This document shows, one piece after another, positions 10,601-20,468 of a stretch of 64,000 nucleotides of DNA. The stretch lies in contig NC_083658.1 in the NCBI RefSeq assembly GCF_963576545.1, forward strand, positions 10,495,428 to 10,559,427, given 5' to 3'. The position numbers and the translations under genes were made by a program. Origin of the DNA: Limanda limanda (Eukaryota; Chordata; Actinopteri; Pleuronectiformes; Pleuronectidae). The number at the start of each line of letters is the position of its first letter. Position 1 is the stretch's first letter. The notes under the pieces are model-generated. The model saw only the letters and a program-made list of their open reading frames with translations, ran no database searches and was not told where the DNA came from.

Positions 10601-13600
10601 AAGCTCGTTGTTTCTCCGGCTCTCCATGCCGTAGAATGGACCGCTTCGCTCTTTGCTCGGCGTCAAGGGCAGTGGGGAGGAAGAGCCACTGTGCACTGGG
10701 GTTTCTGGGTAAAGTAGAAGGCACAGTTTGCTGCTATGAAGCCAATCGCTGAGGGAGTTTGGTTAATGAGACAAACTAGTGACAGATCAAATCCATTCTT
10801 GGGTGAGTACAGTTCTGCAGAAAGAAGTAGGACTCCATCTAGTGGGCAAAACTTGTTCTTACAATAGAACAAATCCACGAGAGAAAGATGATTTTTAATG
10901 AAATGCATTCATTTTGATATTATTTCTGATGAGGCCAAGGCCAATGTAAACATTTTTAAAAATACTAAATGTTTCGAACCCAAAATAAAACCAAATAGTT
11001 ATTTTGGCAAACATTATTGGCACAAAACTCGAGATCAAGTTAAATGTTCGTTAAAATAGTGTCACAATATGTAGTTGTGCAATGTATTTTATAACGTAGC
11101 GTCACTTACTTCTGTCGAGATTGAGGAAGAACTTGGGCTGGGCCGAGGTGTCGATCAAACGCTGTTTGAGCTGCGGGGACGCTGTTGCACTGCCTCCACC
11201 TGGATCATCACATACGTTACAATTAGAGCTCACAAGATTAAACAGTATTTCAATGCAAAATCATACATATTTAAAAGTATATTAAACAGTAGACCTGGCG
11301 CCTCATTTAGTGAAATTACAAGTGGATTACCTCCGCTGCTTCCCTCCGCTGGCCGGTCGCCTCCAGACGTGTTCCTGGTGGAGCGTCTGAGGGACTGGGA
11401 CTGGTATGAGATACAGTCCATGTCGGGGTGACGCCGGCGTTTTGGGGTGGGTGCTGGGGCCGTGGGCGTGGTGGCCGAGATGTCGCTCAGTGCCGGCTGG
11501 CTGTCTGTGGATTGAGGAGTCAGGGGGTTGTGTCCCAACGGGCTCGGGCTGCGGTCCCGCTGGGTGCTTTAGGAAACAAAAGGAGAGACTCAATGGTCAA
11601 ATATAGTGCATCTAGGGTTGCAGAGGGGCGGAAAATTTTCGGTAAATTTCCGGACACTTTCCATGGGAAGTTAAGCTCGGGAATTTTGACGGGGAAAAAA
11701 TACGCAAATTAAACGCTGAGCAATAAAAACATCATTCAAAACTCTATTTTAAAGATGTATGGAATGCAGCACACGCTGCACGTTGAATTTCAATCCTCCA
11801 CTGTGCATTTCTCCATCACATCGACAGATAATTCCCAGCATCCTTCACTCTACAGCAGGGCTATTGAGGCCTGCTGTAGTGTGCAGGACTAGTCAGGTAA
11901 GTTTCGATGATATTACTGGGGGAAATATATTAGCATGTTGATTGAGGATTGTTCATCTGTTCATCTAGCCTATTTCTATTCATTTATCCATCAATTGTAA
12001 AATATTTTTTACAGACGATTCCAATTGTTTGGCTAACTATTTATTTCTCTGGCATTGCATTAGTGTTTTTTTACAAGCTTTTTTCTCATCTTATTCTACA
12101 GAACAATGCCACGTGCACTATCTCATGCGTGGAGACATTTCACCCCATCAAATGTAGAAGGAAAGGCTGTGTACATTTGCAAATACTGTGCAAAGACCTG
12201 TGTTAAGAATGCCACAAAGATGCAAAAGCATATAGTAAAGTGCCCAAAGTTTCCTCAGAGATCAAATCAGCCTATGACAAAACAAAATGTGTATATTCAT
12301 GTCTGTATATAACAAGGTAAATACAGTTAGTATAAATTACCCACAACATTTCCAGTTTATTCCCGTTAATTCCCGAATATTCCCGTTAATTCCCATGGAA
12401 AGTGTCAACTTTTAATATTCCCGGAATTTTAAGTGCAACACAACCAAGCAGCAGCATCCACTTCAACATATATGACTTGATTTATGGAGGCACACTTACT
12501 TGCTGGAGCACGGGGAGCTTTCATTCATGGCCAGAAAGAGCCGGGACGAGCTGACCTTTTTGAACTGGGCTTGTTCACAGGGATAGAGGAGGATCATGGG
12601 TAAGGTGAAGTCAAACGTGATCCTGAGGCCGTCGACCATCTCCTTACACAGCTCCTCGCTAAATACAAAGGAAGTTGAAACATGACTTGTTAATAATCAT
12701 TATCATATAAAATGGAACTGGGATTCAATATTGCCTGGAACAACATGTATTGCAGGGTTCATACACTTTTTGACCAATGGATTTTCATGACTTTTCCATG
12801 ACTTTTCATTAACTTTACACCAAATTTCAATGACCAAACATTTTGTGAAATCTCGGTGTATACAAGAAAAAGTGAGTGACAGCATTAAGTATTTAAGCTA
12901 ACAATGAAAATTCCAAAGCATATAGTATACCTTGAATTACACAAATGAATGAGAGACAATAGTTTGATTGAGGTCTTTGTCTGTTCTAAATCTAAAATTC
13001 CCTGGCATAGTGCATTATCCCCCCTGCTTCCCAACCGAACCACATCAGTATGAGAGCGTGTGCCTGCTTATATTTTGAGCAAATTTCTTTTAAAAGCATA
13101 TGAATGATTTAAAACTCAGCAAGAAGATAGACACTCAAGTACGCTAATCTATTTCCATTGCATTATTCGATATAGGCTCACCTCTTCTCTGGAGGGATTG
13201 CCTGTGGACTGGTGCTCTGTGTGGTGGTGGTCTGCTGCCTCCGGAACCGCTCATTGGCCATGAAAGCCTTGTTGATGGCAAAGTGTTTCACATACGACTC
13301 AAGGATGTGCACGACATTCATCTGACAGGGCGCCATCACCAGCTAGGAGATGAAAGCAGGCCTCATCAGACAAACTCAAAAATTTTGCAAAGAATCAACA
13401 TGAAATGCAAACCACAGAGTCTGCTGCGTGTACCTTTTTCCTCTTGTTGATGTAGAAGCAGTCATCCTCCAGTTTCTTCTTCAGAACATCTGGGATGCTG
13501 ATATCGATATGGACAATCTTCTCCTCACATTCCCTTTTGACATTAATGTCTGGTTCTTCTCTCTGAAAACAAGCAAGATATAAACCTTTAGACCTTTAGT

Positions 13601-15871
13601 CAATCAACATATTTGCAGAATATATTATTTTACCCTCAAGGCCACATGTGAAATGCAGTTTAAGGGAATTAAGGCATTTTTTTCTGTTGGTCTGTAAAGT
13701 TATCGATAGACATTGAACCGATTGACCTTACCATTTTGTTGATATCCTCAGAGAAAGTGCTGTCTCCACTATTTGAAGATTCAGGGTCAGAATCGTCGCC
13801 GTCACTGCTCTCCGAAGACGAAATCAAACCTGCAGACCGAAAAATGCAGACGCATTAATGTGATTGCTGAGGGACACTAGGAGCGAAAAGACAAAGACGG
13901 AGACTTCTCACATGCGTCATCGCTGTCGTCCTCCTTCGGGAGAGTCTTCAGAGAGGTTTTAGTGCCAGACTGACGACGACGCCTCTTCGACCATCCTTTT
14001 CTCTTCCTGCCACAAAGACAAAATACACACTTGCTCATATGGCTTATAAATTGATCTAACAAATGGAAAGGTCAAATTCAAAAGTAGTGGACACAGGCCA
14101 GAGACTGACAGAGTGTGCTGAACTTGTAGTTTGAACTTCAGGTGGAATATTTGTCGATATCCTTTTCAAATAACTTTAACAAACTTGTTTCAAAGGCTCA
14201 TCATTAAAGCAAAGGCCATGAAATGATTCTGATCGGAATTGGGGTTGGCCAGCTCACCTTGTATATATTTATCACACATTTACTTTCAAGACTTACTACT
14301 AACATGAACTTACATGCGACCGAGGGCTTTGCGAGCCAGTCTACGCTGCAATTTACGGCTTTCCTCTGTGTCCCTTAGAACATGGTCCTCAGCAGCCCAA
14401 CGATCCCAGCTACACAAACACAATTATTGCAAAAGAAAATAACACATGAACTGACAGCTCGAGTTTACACAGGTTGAGGAACACGCCATTTTTAAAATGA
14501 TAAACATGAGAACAAGTATGACATTAATGGCATAAAACAAAACCTAATCCAATGTCACCTTCTGTTCCAACCGTTGAAGTGAACGTAATACTTTGGGATT
14601 ATTGTTCCATGTTCATCTGTACCTATCAAGACATCAGTGACCTGTAATGCAAACACAACAGTAAAGACACCTTAAGTCAAATGTTAAATGTACACTTACT
14701 CAAGTACTACAATTTCCATCATCATGTATTTATAATATGAGGATTTGCAGGTTTTTGAATCTCAATACGTTGTGACTTAATAACCCACAGTATTTTATCA
14801 TAAACACATATTTAAATGTTTAGAATATCAAATCAGAATGCAAATGACAATGCAATCATCATTAAAGTTTTAATTGCACAGCAAATACTTGCTCCTTGTG
14901 TTAGAATAGACCAGGTTCCAAACTAAAATAATGTAGTTTGAGTACTTCAACATATTTGCATGTGCAACCACGTTTGTGTGCAATATATATATTTAATATA
15001 TCCTGTTTACATTGCAAAAATAGATTTATATCTTCCTATATCCTTAACTCTAAATAGCATGTTTGCTATGTGTTTCTTCCCCCTAGTGGCTAGTTTGTCA
15101 CCTGCAGGAGTGAAATGACAACATTGATGTTACTGTGTAATGTTGCTTCATCAGCTAAAGGCTCGAAGCTGCAAAAACAACGTTAAACTGCCAACTGTTA
15201 GCCAGCCTCAGTTAGCAAAAGCTAAGCTAAAATAGGTTCATGTTCCCAGTGATCCCTTCTGTTAGCATTAGCTAGCTTAACAGCCGGTGTCCATTGTAAA
15301 CAAAACAAGGCGTGCTTCTCATTAGATAGCATGCCATGCTAACTGTGTGGAATTAGCTACACGGCATTGAGAAGTGTTAAAATAGTGACTGTTAGCCGAG
15401 TTAGCAGAGCAGACATGTTGGTGCGCTTGTTTACTAGTTGATGACATGAACCTGCTTTGTGCTAAAGCTGCCCAGCTGTTGCTAACGTTCCTTTACACTT
15501 GTATTAAAGCTAACATGAGCTGAGATGACGTGATCGCATGCACTGAGAACACTTCTGGGATGAGGCGCTGCACACCAGCATGTTTGTTTGTCACTGCAAC
15601 AAGAGGAAACGTGCAAAAATCACGTACCCGGAAACCTGAGCGGCTAGAGACGGATCTCTCCGAGGCCTACGAGTCGATTCGCATGTCCCACATTTAACAG
15701 AAGTAACCCCGCGTTTTCCTCTACGGTTCATTGGTCTGTGCTACATTTAAACTAGCTAGCTTAGCACGTTACCTTAGCGTCGTACAACACTTTAGCTTTG
15801 GTGGGGTCTGGTTCGAAGCACAGGACTCGCTCTCCTTTGTGAAATCGATATTTGATTCCCCGCGAATTCAT
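7576..15871 (-). CDS. msl3: MSL3, chromo-barrel/MRG subunit of the MSL histone H4K16 acetyltransferase complex
   Basis: MSL3 is a nuclear chromatin protein that helps recruit the MSL complex, which acetylates histone H4 Lys16. Joining 14 coding exons on the minus strand gives an unbroken 1641-nt frame (546 residues plus stop; human is about 520). Every junction has GT and AG and the phases match. Exons, 5' to 3': 15773-15871, 14559-14641, 14314-14409, 13912-14006, 13732-13829, 13434-13562, 13182-13342, 12500-12658, 11331-11566, 11110-11199, 10595-10704, 10201-10300, 10028-10112, 7576-7675. The chromo barrel spans about residues 5-85 and keeps all the aromatic-cage residues known in human MSL3 for binding H4K20 monomethyl: Glu20, Tyr30, Phe55, Trp58 and Trp62. 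A Lys/Arg-rich and acidic Ser linker follows (about 86-157). The MRG domain covers roughly residues 160-540, split by a low-complexity insert (about 300-440). The C-terminus ends [16 protein letters not shown]. No disabling change is seen, so the gene looks functional. Confidence 0.96.
7676..10027 (-). other. msl3: msl3 last intron
   Basis: Intron of 2.35 kb without recognisable exons. It holds a homopolymer of 14 G on the plus strand at 7705-7718 (C14 in the msl3 sense), an A-run near 7830-7845, and a mixed CA/CG dinucleotide stretch near 8570-8600. Open frames here lack splice sites or domain signals. Confidence 0.7.
7705..7718. repeat. G14/C14 homopolymer beside a splice acceptor
   Basis: Fourteen consecutive G on the plus strand. 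In the msl3 sense it is C14 and sits about 30-43 bases before the exon 14 acceptor, next to a CT-repeat polypyrimidine tract. Confidence 0.9.
10028..10112 (-). CDS. msl3: msl3 coding exon 13, MRG domain
   Basis: Encodes [20 protein letters not shown] and KHLELFL. Acceptor TTCCAG, donor AG|GTAACT. Confidence 0.95.
10201..10300 (-). CDS. msl3: msl3 coding exon 12, MRG domain
   Basis: Encodes [20 protein letters not shown] and [13 protein letters not shown], highly conserved. Acceptor CCACCAG; the donor G|GTTGGT is a weaker match to consensus than the others. Confidence 0.95.
10595..10704 (-). CDS. msl3: msl3 coding exon 11
   Basis: Encodes [20 protein letters not shown] and then [10 protein letters not shown], matching human [20 protein letters not shown]. 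Without this exon the flanking exons do not join in phase, which confirms it. Acceptor ACCCAG, donor GAG|GTGATG. Confidence 0.93.
11110..11199 (-). CDS. msl3: msl3 coding exon 10
   Basis: Encodes a segment ending [11 protein letters not shown], matching human MPKLFLHLEKK. Acceptor ATCCAG, donor A|GTAAGT. Confidence 0.9.
11331..11566 (-). CDS. msl3: msl3 coding exon 9, low-complexity insert
   Basis: Encodes a Pro/Ser/Thr-rich stretch with [24 protein letters not shown] and [16 protein letters not shown]. Human MSL3 has matching TPQSTESQP, TPKRRK and LRRSTRHS motifs. It is the longest coding exon. Confidence 0.93.
11613..12439 (+). mobile_element. hAT-like element with BED zinc finger remnant, in msl3 intron 8
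   Basis: The left end reads TAGGGTTGCAGAGGGGCGGA and contains ACACTTTCCATGGGAA. The right end, reverse complemented, begins GTTGCACTTAAAATTCCGGGAA and contains ACACTTTCCATGGGAATTAA, so the termini are imperfect inverted repeats. Between them a plus-strand open frame from 12106 encodes [20 protein letters not shown] and then a Cys2-His-Cys pattern (CKYC...HIVKC), which fits a BED-type zinc finger found at the N-terminus of hAT transposases. No catalytic domain remains. I could not define a clean 8-bp target duplication, so the boundaries are approximate. Confidence 0.7.
12106..12312 (+). pseudogene. BED zinc-finger remnant of a hAT transposase
   Basis: The predicted peptide has Trp-x-x-Phe near its start (WRHF), then CKYCAKTC and HIVKC spaced as in BED fingers. 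After about residue 55 it runs into unrelated sequence and stops. BED fingers bind DNA, and in autonomous hAT elements they recognise the element ends. The transposase core (DDE and dimerisation region) is missing, so this is a remnant and not an active gene. It lies antisense to msl3 inside an intron. Confidence 0.6.
12500..12658 (-). CDS. msl3: msl3 coding exon 8, MRG domain
   Basis: Encodes [20 protein letters not shown] and [14 protein letters not shown], core helices of the MRG fold. Acceptor TTTAG, donor AA|GTAAGT. Confidence 0.95.
12750..12865 (+). mobile_element. dispersed DNA-transposon fragment (CAGGGTTCATACAC type)
   Basis: GCAGGGTTCATACACTTTTT is followed by repeated CATGACTTTTCCATGACTTTT. 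I recognise this pattern from common teleost non-autonomous hAT-like repeats. Only one terminus is clear. It lies in the msl3 intron between exons 7 and 8. Confidence 0.5.
13182..13342 (-). CDS. msl3: msl3 coding exon 7, MRG domain
   Basis: Encodes [20 protein letters not shown] and [15 protein letters not shown], near-identical to the human MRG segment, then a Thr/Gln-rich loop. Donor AG|GTGAGC. Confidence 0.95.
13434..13562 (-). CDS. msl3: msl3 coding exon 6, start of MRG domain
   Basis: 43 codons in phase 0. Contains [20 protein letters not shown], the conserved opening of the MRG domain. Acceptor TTTTCAG, donor AAG|GTACAC. Confidence 0.95.
13732..13829 (-). CDS. msl3: msl3 coding exon 5
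   Basis: Encodes a Ser/Asp/Glu-rich linker ([16 protein letters not shown]), comparable with the acidic linker of human MSL3. Donor ATG|GTAAGG. Confidence 0.92.
13912..14006 (-). CDS. msl3: msl3 coding exon 4
   Basis: Encodes a strongly basic linker ([16 protein letters not shown]), which could serve as a nuclear localisation signal, and then an acidic stretch (KEDDSDDA). Acceptor GGCAG, donor T|GTGAGA. Confidence 0.92.
14314..14409 (-). CDS. msl3: msl3 coding exon 3
   Basis: Encodes the end of the chromo barrel, [17 protein letters not shown], then a basic helix ([13 protein letters not shown]). It includes Trp62. Donor AT|GTAAGT. Confidence 0.95.
14559..14641 (-). CDS. msl3: msl3 coding exon 2
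   Basis: Encodes [20 protein letters not shown] followed by HFNGWNR. It carries Phe55 and Trp58 of the methyl-lysine cage. Acceptor ACAG|GTC, donor AG|GTGACA. Confidence 0.95.
14642..15772 (-). other. msl3: msl3 intron 1, with a dense GCTAA/TTAGC motif cluster
   Basis: Between about 15190 and 15500 the hexamer GTTAGC, its reverse complement GCTAAC and close variants (TTAGCT, GCTAGC) occur about ten times. Such clusters are often seen near teleost promoters. I know of no established factor for it. No exon lies here. Confidence 0.6.
15773..15871 (-). CDS. msl3: msl3 coding exon 1
   Basis: Encodes residues 1-33, starting [20 protein letters not shown] and ending LYDAK, with donor AAG|GTAACG in phase 0. 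It holds cage residues Glu20 and Tyr30. The ATG was chosen because its position matches the start of human MSL3. Confidence 0.95.
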
Positions 15872-15879
15872 TTGTTCAT
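15868..15879 (-). promoter_or_regulatory. msl3: minimal upstream ORF overlapping the msl3 start codon
   Basis: On the minus strand ATGAACAAATGAATTC contains a three-codon upstream ORF (Met-Asn-Lys-stop) whose TGA overlaps the msl3 ATG as ATGA. The upstream ATG is at 15877-15879 in a good context (GCCATGA). Such an overlap could allow termination and re-initiation or leaky scanning. If transcription starts above 16053, the same frame would be a longer, 61-codon uORF ending at the same stop. Confidence 0.6.
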
Positions 15880-16060
15880 GGCGACGAGTGGGAGAGGAGG
15901 CATCGATCGGGACCCTGCGACACTCTCAGTAACCCCTTCACTGCCGAGCACTGTTTCTTCCCACGAGGAGTCTGCCACACAAACACACCACGAGGAGTCT
16001 CCCGCTGAAAGGCACCGTGCAGGGATACATGCTGCCGCCTTCACAGACACCACGTAAATT
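15872..16060 (-). promoter_or_regulatory. msl3: msl3 5' UTR and promoter region
   Basis: The DNA directly upstream of the msl3 start is relatively rich in CG dinucleotides compared with its surroundings. No TATA box is evident. The transcription start cannot be fixed from sequence. Confidence 0.4.
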
Positions 16061-19000
16061 TTAGTTGCAGTATGGCATGGTCGTGCAACACGTTTGTCTG
16101 TGCACAGATAATACTAATAACACATACGGTAATATTAAACATGATTCATATAAAAACTTCAAAAGAGTTTGTTTTGTATTGCATTAGACTTTTTAAGTTA
16201 CAGTTACAAGGTGCTTTACAAGTTAAAAATAAAGGTAAACAATGGGACAGCGTTAATGAGCAACAATAAGAAACAATTTAAAAGCAATTTGAAGATCACA
16301 AAAAAATATTACAGATGAGAAAAGATTAAAAACAAGATAAAGTAAAATATTATAAAATGATTAAAAGAGACAGCAAGATGAGAAATAAGAGGAAGGAGCT
16401 TTAAACATGTGTCTGTAAGATATTTAAAAGAGGATAAGAAGTTTGCCAGATAGATCTGCTCAGGGGGATTTTTCAAAAGAAAACCGAAAACAACCGGTCA
16501 CCTTTGGCTTGTGTATTGGCGACTGGGGCCTTCGCTGGGGACCTCTAGTCATACGACCAGGTCCATGTCGAACCCTAAAATCTATATTTCAAGAGAGAAC
16601 TGCTGCATGTTTTGGTACATTGTATAGCACAAATAATTGGCCAAATTGAAAATTTTAAAACTGCACACCCTCTTAGCCCATATTTATATTGCAAATTTTG
16701 AAAAATCAAGCTCATCTATTTAAATATTTCTATCTTTTTTTCTATATCGTATTTCTTTTGTATTCTTATTTGGATTGTTAAGGCACTTTCCACATGTCCT
16801 GCTACGTTGATTGTGAATTTCCTCTACAGACGATCAATAAAGTCACATCTTGTCTTTTCTGTCATCCGTTGACTTTGTCTTTCATGGAGCAATGCAACTC
16901 ATAAATCAGGCCAGCAGATGTCAGCATATAAGCAGCAATATATTTTTGATCACCATCAAACTCATTTTATTTATTTAAAGTTCTGACTAATGTTTGCTGG
17001 CTCAACATCTGCATCTAAAGCTACTTTACCACACAAAGGTCAAACCGGGGCAGTATATCTGTGCCAATCTGCATCACCTAACAATCCATTTTGTCCAATT
17101 TTATATCAGCTTTATCTTTATGTCTGTGATGGGATCCGCGATGTGAACATGATTTATAACCTTTGGGTAATTGATATTGCCCTGTTACAAATATCCATCT
17201 GCATCTCCGCTGATGGTATCTCTACCTGTAGGAATTAAGCAACCTGGGAATCATATGTCCAAAACCTCAGGTTGAACATGTTGCTTGGATATTTAAAGTA
17301 TTGGGAAATACCCATCCCTTGAGGCACCATACAGTAAAAGACCATGTCTCAATAATATAATCTTGCTCTATTGGAAAAACATGGGGGCTCTTTAAATACA
17401 CTGAAGGCTGCACTATATGAGGGTTTGTTTACATGAGCAGACAGGGATTTCTGGTCATTCAGACAGACATCGCTCCGGGGTTCAAATTATGTGTATGAGT
17501 GCTTGGAGACTTATGAAAATAATCCTTCCACCGCAAATAACGGTTAAAAATAGACCCTGCGTCTCTGCCTTACTGTTTGCACCAGTAATTTGATTTCTTT
17601 TGTTTCTGACCTTGTGACCTCTCCTTCATTTCTATCTCTCCAACAGGCTCAGACAATGAAATGCGCGCTGATCCCCAGCACAGGAAACCATGTCTCTGCA
17701 GCTGTGGCCCAATCTATACTCATTTCGCTTAAAATGGTTTCAGGCAGTGCTGCGCTCCTATTGTATACCAAATATGGACAGTGTGTATATAACACCGAAC
17801 ATGACTGGCTTGAAGTGTAGCAGCAGTTGATTTATTCTTCTTTCCCTCCGACCCCGAGCGTGTCTGATATATTTTGACAGTCACGTCAAATGCTCACTGT
17901 TTCACGTGGAATGTTTTCCATGGTTGCACATAAGTAACCCGAGGGAGTCCAGGCCCAGAATGCCTTAAACATATGATGACGGGACTGAAAGCAAAGAATG
18001 CTGCAGGGATCCATACTTGAAATCTGGTCAATATCTTCTCAGTGATGCACTTTTCCTCTTAATTACAGTTGTTTCTGGCTTTTTCCCAAAGTAGGAGTAG
18101 TAGGCCATGAGCTAAAAAAAGGCCTCAAGTGCTTTCTTCTTTCAATAAACCTATTGTTTGCTTTCAGTACTTCCTTGCTTGTGTGATTTCACTCAGTGTC
18201 TCATTCTTCTCCGCCGCAGACTGTTTTTAGAAGGGTCAAATCTATCTCGGCTGTTATCAGTGTCATGTCATGCTGTGTTGTGTGTATGTGTGTGACTGTG
18301 CCATGCGGCGCAGCTTCATAAGCTCCTTTATCAGCCCGCCGGCACCCTCCTCTCCAGACTCCTGCTGTCTCTTTTCATTTTTCCCATAGTTTCACACACT
18401 GGGGCCGAGCATGCTCCTGCTCTCTCTCTCTGTCACTCTCTATTTGTCTCCCTCATTCTTCCACTATCCCTCCTTTAAACAGATGCACACATCACGCAGC
18501 TATCTTAACACTCTTACTGAAGCTCCTCTGTGTCAACAAGTGTCTGTCATACGCAGGTGAATAAAGAAAGAGAAATTGGGTATGAATCCTGAATGGCTCA
18601 CTTCTTGCTTGGCTAATAATAGCACACAGCAGGCTTTATTGATTGGCCTATTATTCCCAGACAGCGAGGTGGATTAATGGGAGAAGAGGATTAATACGCC
18701 TATTTTCATCCCTTGCTAAATCACGTCTGTCTGTGGAGTATGACCTTCTGCATGTCTGATTATTGCACCAGGCTACATACCTCATCCACCACATGAAGAT
18801 GAGCTTCTTTATTAGATAAACTTATTGTAGAAATTAAACCAATTATAGGAACACCCCAGTTTTAGAGGTGAAGACAAGACATCATGAAACAAAAGTGAAT
18901 AAAATCATGCTTATATATGTTGGACGATGAGATAAGTGATCACCCACCTATAAATCATCTGGAAATAACACACATGTTATCAACACAAAAAAAGAAGAAG

Positions 19001-19090
19001 GCGCCATGGAGCTCTTAAATAGACGAATACAACAAAATCTGCAAAAACAAAAAGTTCTTAAAAATACAATAATTTGGCATTCAGGAGAAA
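16061..19090. other. spacer between divergent msl3 and arhgap6
   Basis: No supported exon. It is A/T-rich from 16060 to 16800, then mixed. Some regulatory sequence for the divergent pair may lie here, but I can point to no specific site. Confidence 0.5.
16690..16862 (+). mobile_element. 3' end of an L2/CR1-like LINE
   Basis: The segment GATTGTGAATTTCCTCTACAG followed by GATCAATAAAGTCACATCTTG resembles the widespread teleost LINE tail 'TGTGAATTTCCC...GGGATCAATAAAGTA'. No protein-coding part is visible, and the left limit is approximate. Confidence 0.5.
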
Positions 19091-19099
19091 AGTTATAGT

Positions 19100-19407
19100 G
19101 TGCAACCATTCATCTCAAGTGAACTGAACCCCCTCCCACACTCGTGCACGCACGCTTTCCCCCTGTCTTCTCACTCCACTCCAGTTTGGCACCGACCAAC
19201 GCGCACGGGAACACAGCAGAGGAAAAGATCCGTCCTGCTCCTTCTCCATTGCGCAGCGGCTGCAGCCAAATGCGTCGCACCCCATCACCTCCCAGCTCCT
19301 CGTCTGCTTGTGCTGGATGGTTCCTCCTGATGGGGCAACACCAGCTCCCTGTCTTGTAGCTGGGGCTTCAGAGAACTGCGCCGATGTGAGATCCAACACA
19401 AGGGGAC
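19100..19407 (+). promoter_or_regulatory. arhgap6: arhgap6 5' UTR and proximal promoter region
   Basis: GC-rich DNA leading into the arhgap6 start codon. Open frames on both strands here are side effects of high GC content. No TATA box was recognised. Confidence 0.4.
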
Positions 19408-19890
19408 ATGTCTGGCGCTCAGGGACTTCTCAACAGCGTCTTCTCCTGCTCCTCTCCTGCCTCCAAAGCCATGACCAAACGGAGGCTCCGCCAGACCCGC
19501 AGCCTCGACCCCGCGATTATAAGACACTGTGGCACCGGCACGGAGGGCGCGGGTGGAGCACCGGTCTCCAGGGCGGCGCCTGAGGACGCAGGTGCGTCTC
19601 CGGGGAAACCCACTTTACGCACGATGATTCCGACGCTGAGGGAGCCGATAACCCCGTCCCTCTCTTCCCCGTCCATCCCCCTGGACGTCTCCCCTTCGTC
19701 CAACTTCCACTTTGACTATGAAACGGTAAAGCGGGCCAAAAGGAATACCGCCGGGGATTTACCGTACCTGGTGCGGGGACCCGGTGCCGCGCCGGGCGGG
19801 AGCACGGGCGCGCTGTTCTCCCCGCGGAGGTGGCTCCAGAGGAAGGTGCAGCCGACCAGCTCTCACGCGTACGTGGTGTGGAAATCAGAG
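19408..19890 (+). CDS. arhgap6: ARHGAP6 coding exon 1 (N-terminal region only)
   Basis: ARHGAP6 is a Rho GTPase-activating protein that acts on RhoA and influences actin organisation. This exon encodes 161 residues starting MSGAQGLLNSVFSCSSPASK, then RRLRQTRSLDPAIIR, SSNFHFDYE, FSPRRWLQRK and finally AYVVWKSE. The human protein has matching blocks in the same order (LLHSVFSCSSPAS, RKLRQTRSLDPALI, SGSFHFDYE, ASPRRWLQ, PYVVWKSE). The donor is GAG|GTACAG at 19890 in phase 0, so the open frame that continues to 19995 is intron read-through. The RhoGAP domain lies in later exons that are not in this window. The start was chosen from the match to the human N-terminus. Confidence 0.93.
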
Positions 19891-20198
19891 GTACAGTTAC
19901 CAGTGGAGAACAATGAGTCTGTAATTCATCCAGTTTGTGTTCATAACCATGCACCCCCCTCTATGCTCACAATGCATCATCATCACATCATATAGCCATC
20001 ATGATATAATGCCTTTATGATGTAACTGCTGTAAAACAGTAGAGGAGAGTGGTTTCCTCCAAATACATTGATTTAACACTAAGGCACAGCTTATGACAGC
20101 TCCTGGAATAATTAGAAGAAGCAATCAGCAGGCTTAACACATTTGTTTATTTCTGCTCGGAGCAAGGAAATCCACTGGAGGCCAGAAGTCACATCTGT

Positions 20199-20468
20199 GG
20201 CGGCTGTGGCTGAGGGGTAGAGTGGTTGTCCTCCAACCTGTAGGTCGGCAGTTCGATCCCCAGTCGGAACCATCTGCGTGCCGAAGTGTCCTTGGACAAG
20301 ATGCTGAACCCTCAATAGCCCCCCATAGAATAACCAAGTGCTGCAAGTAGATGCAGTGTATGAATGTGTGTGTGAATGGGTGAATGTGAAACTGTACTGT
20401 AAAGCGCTTTGAGTGGTCATCAGACTAGAAAAGCGCTATATAAATACAAATCCATTTACCATTTATCA
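20199..20468 (+). mobile_element. tRNA-derived SINE
   Basis: The head contains an A-box-like block (TGGCTGAGGGGTAGAGTGG) and a B box (CAGTTCGATCCCC), the internal RNA polymerase III promoter. The body continues CCGAAGTGTCCTTGGACAAG and ends with AAAGCGCTTTGAGTGGTC, GCGCTATATAAATAC and a short CCATTTACCATTT repeat, as in common teleost SINEs whose tail is shared with a LINE partner. The copy looks fairly well preserved. Confidence 0.8.

Noticed and set aside
15731..16057. 108-codon plus-strand frame opposite msl3 exon 1
   Set aside because: Antisense shadow of msl3 exon 1 and its 5' region.
19517..19954. 145-codon minus-strand frame opposite arhgap6 exon 1
   Set aside because: Mirror frame of a GC-rich coding exon. 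The plus strand matches ARHGAP6 in order and detail.
19891..19995. Continuation of the arhgap6 frame to a stop at 19995
   Set aside because: Human-like sequence stops at WKSE, exactly at a GTACAG donor. The rest is intron read-through.
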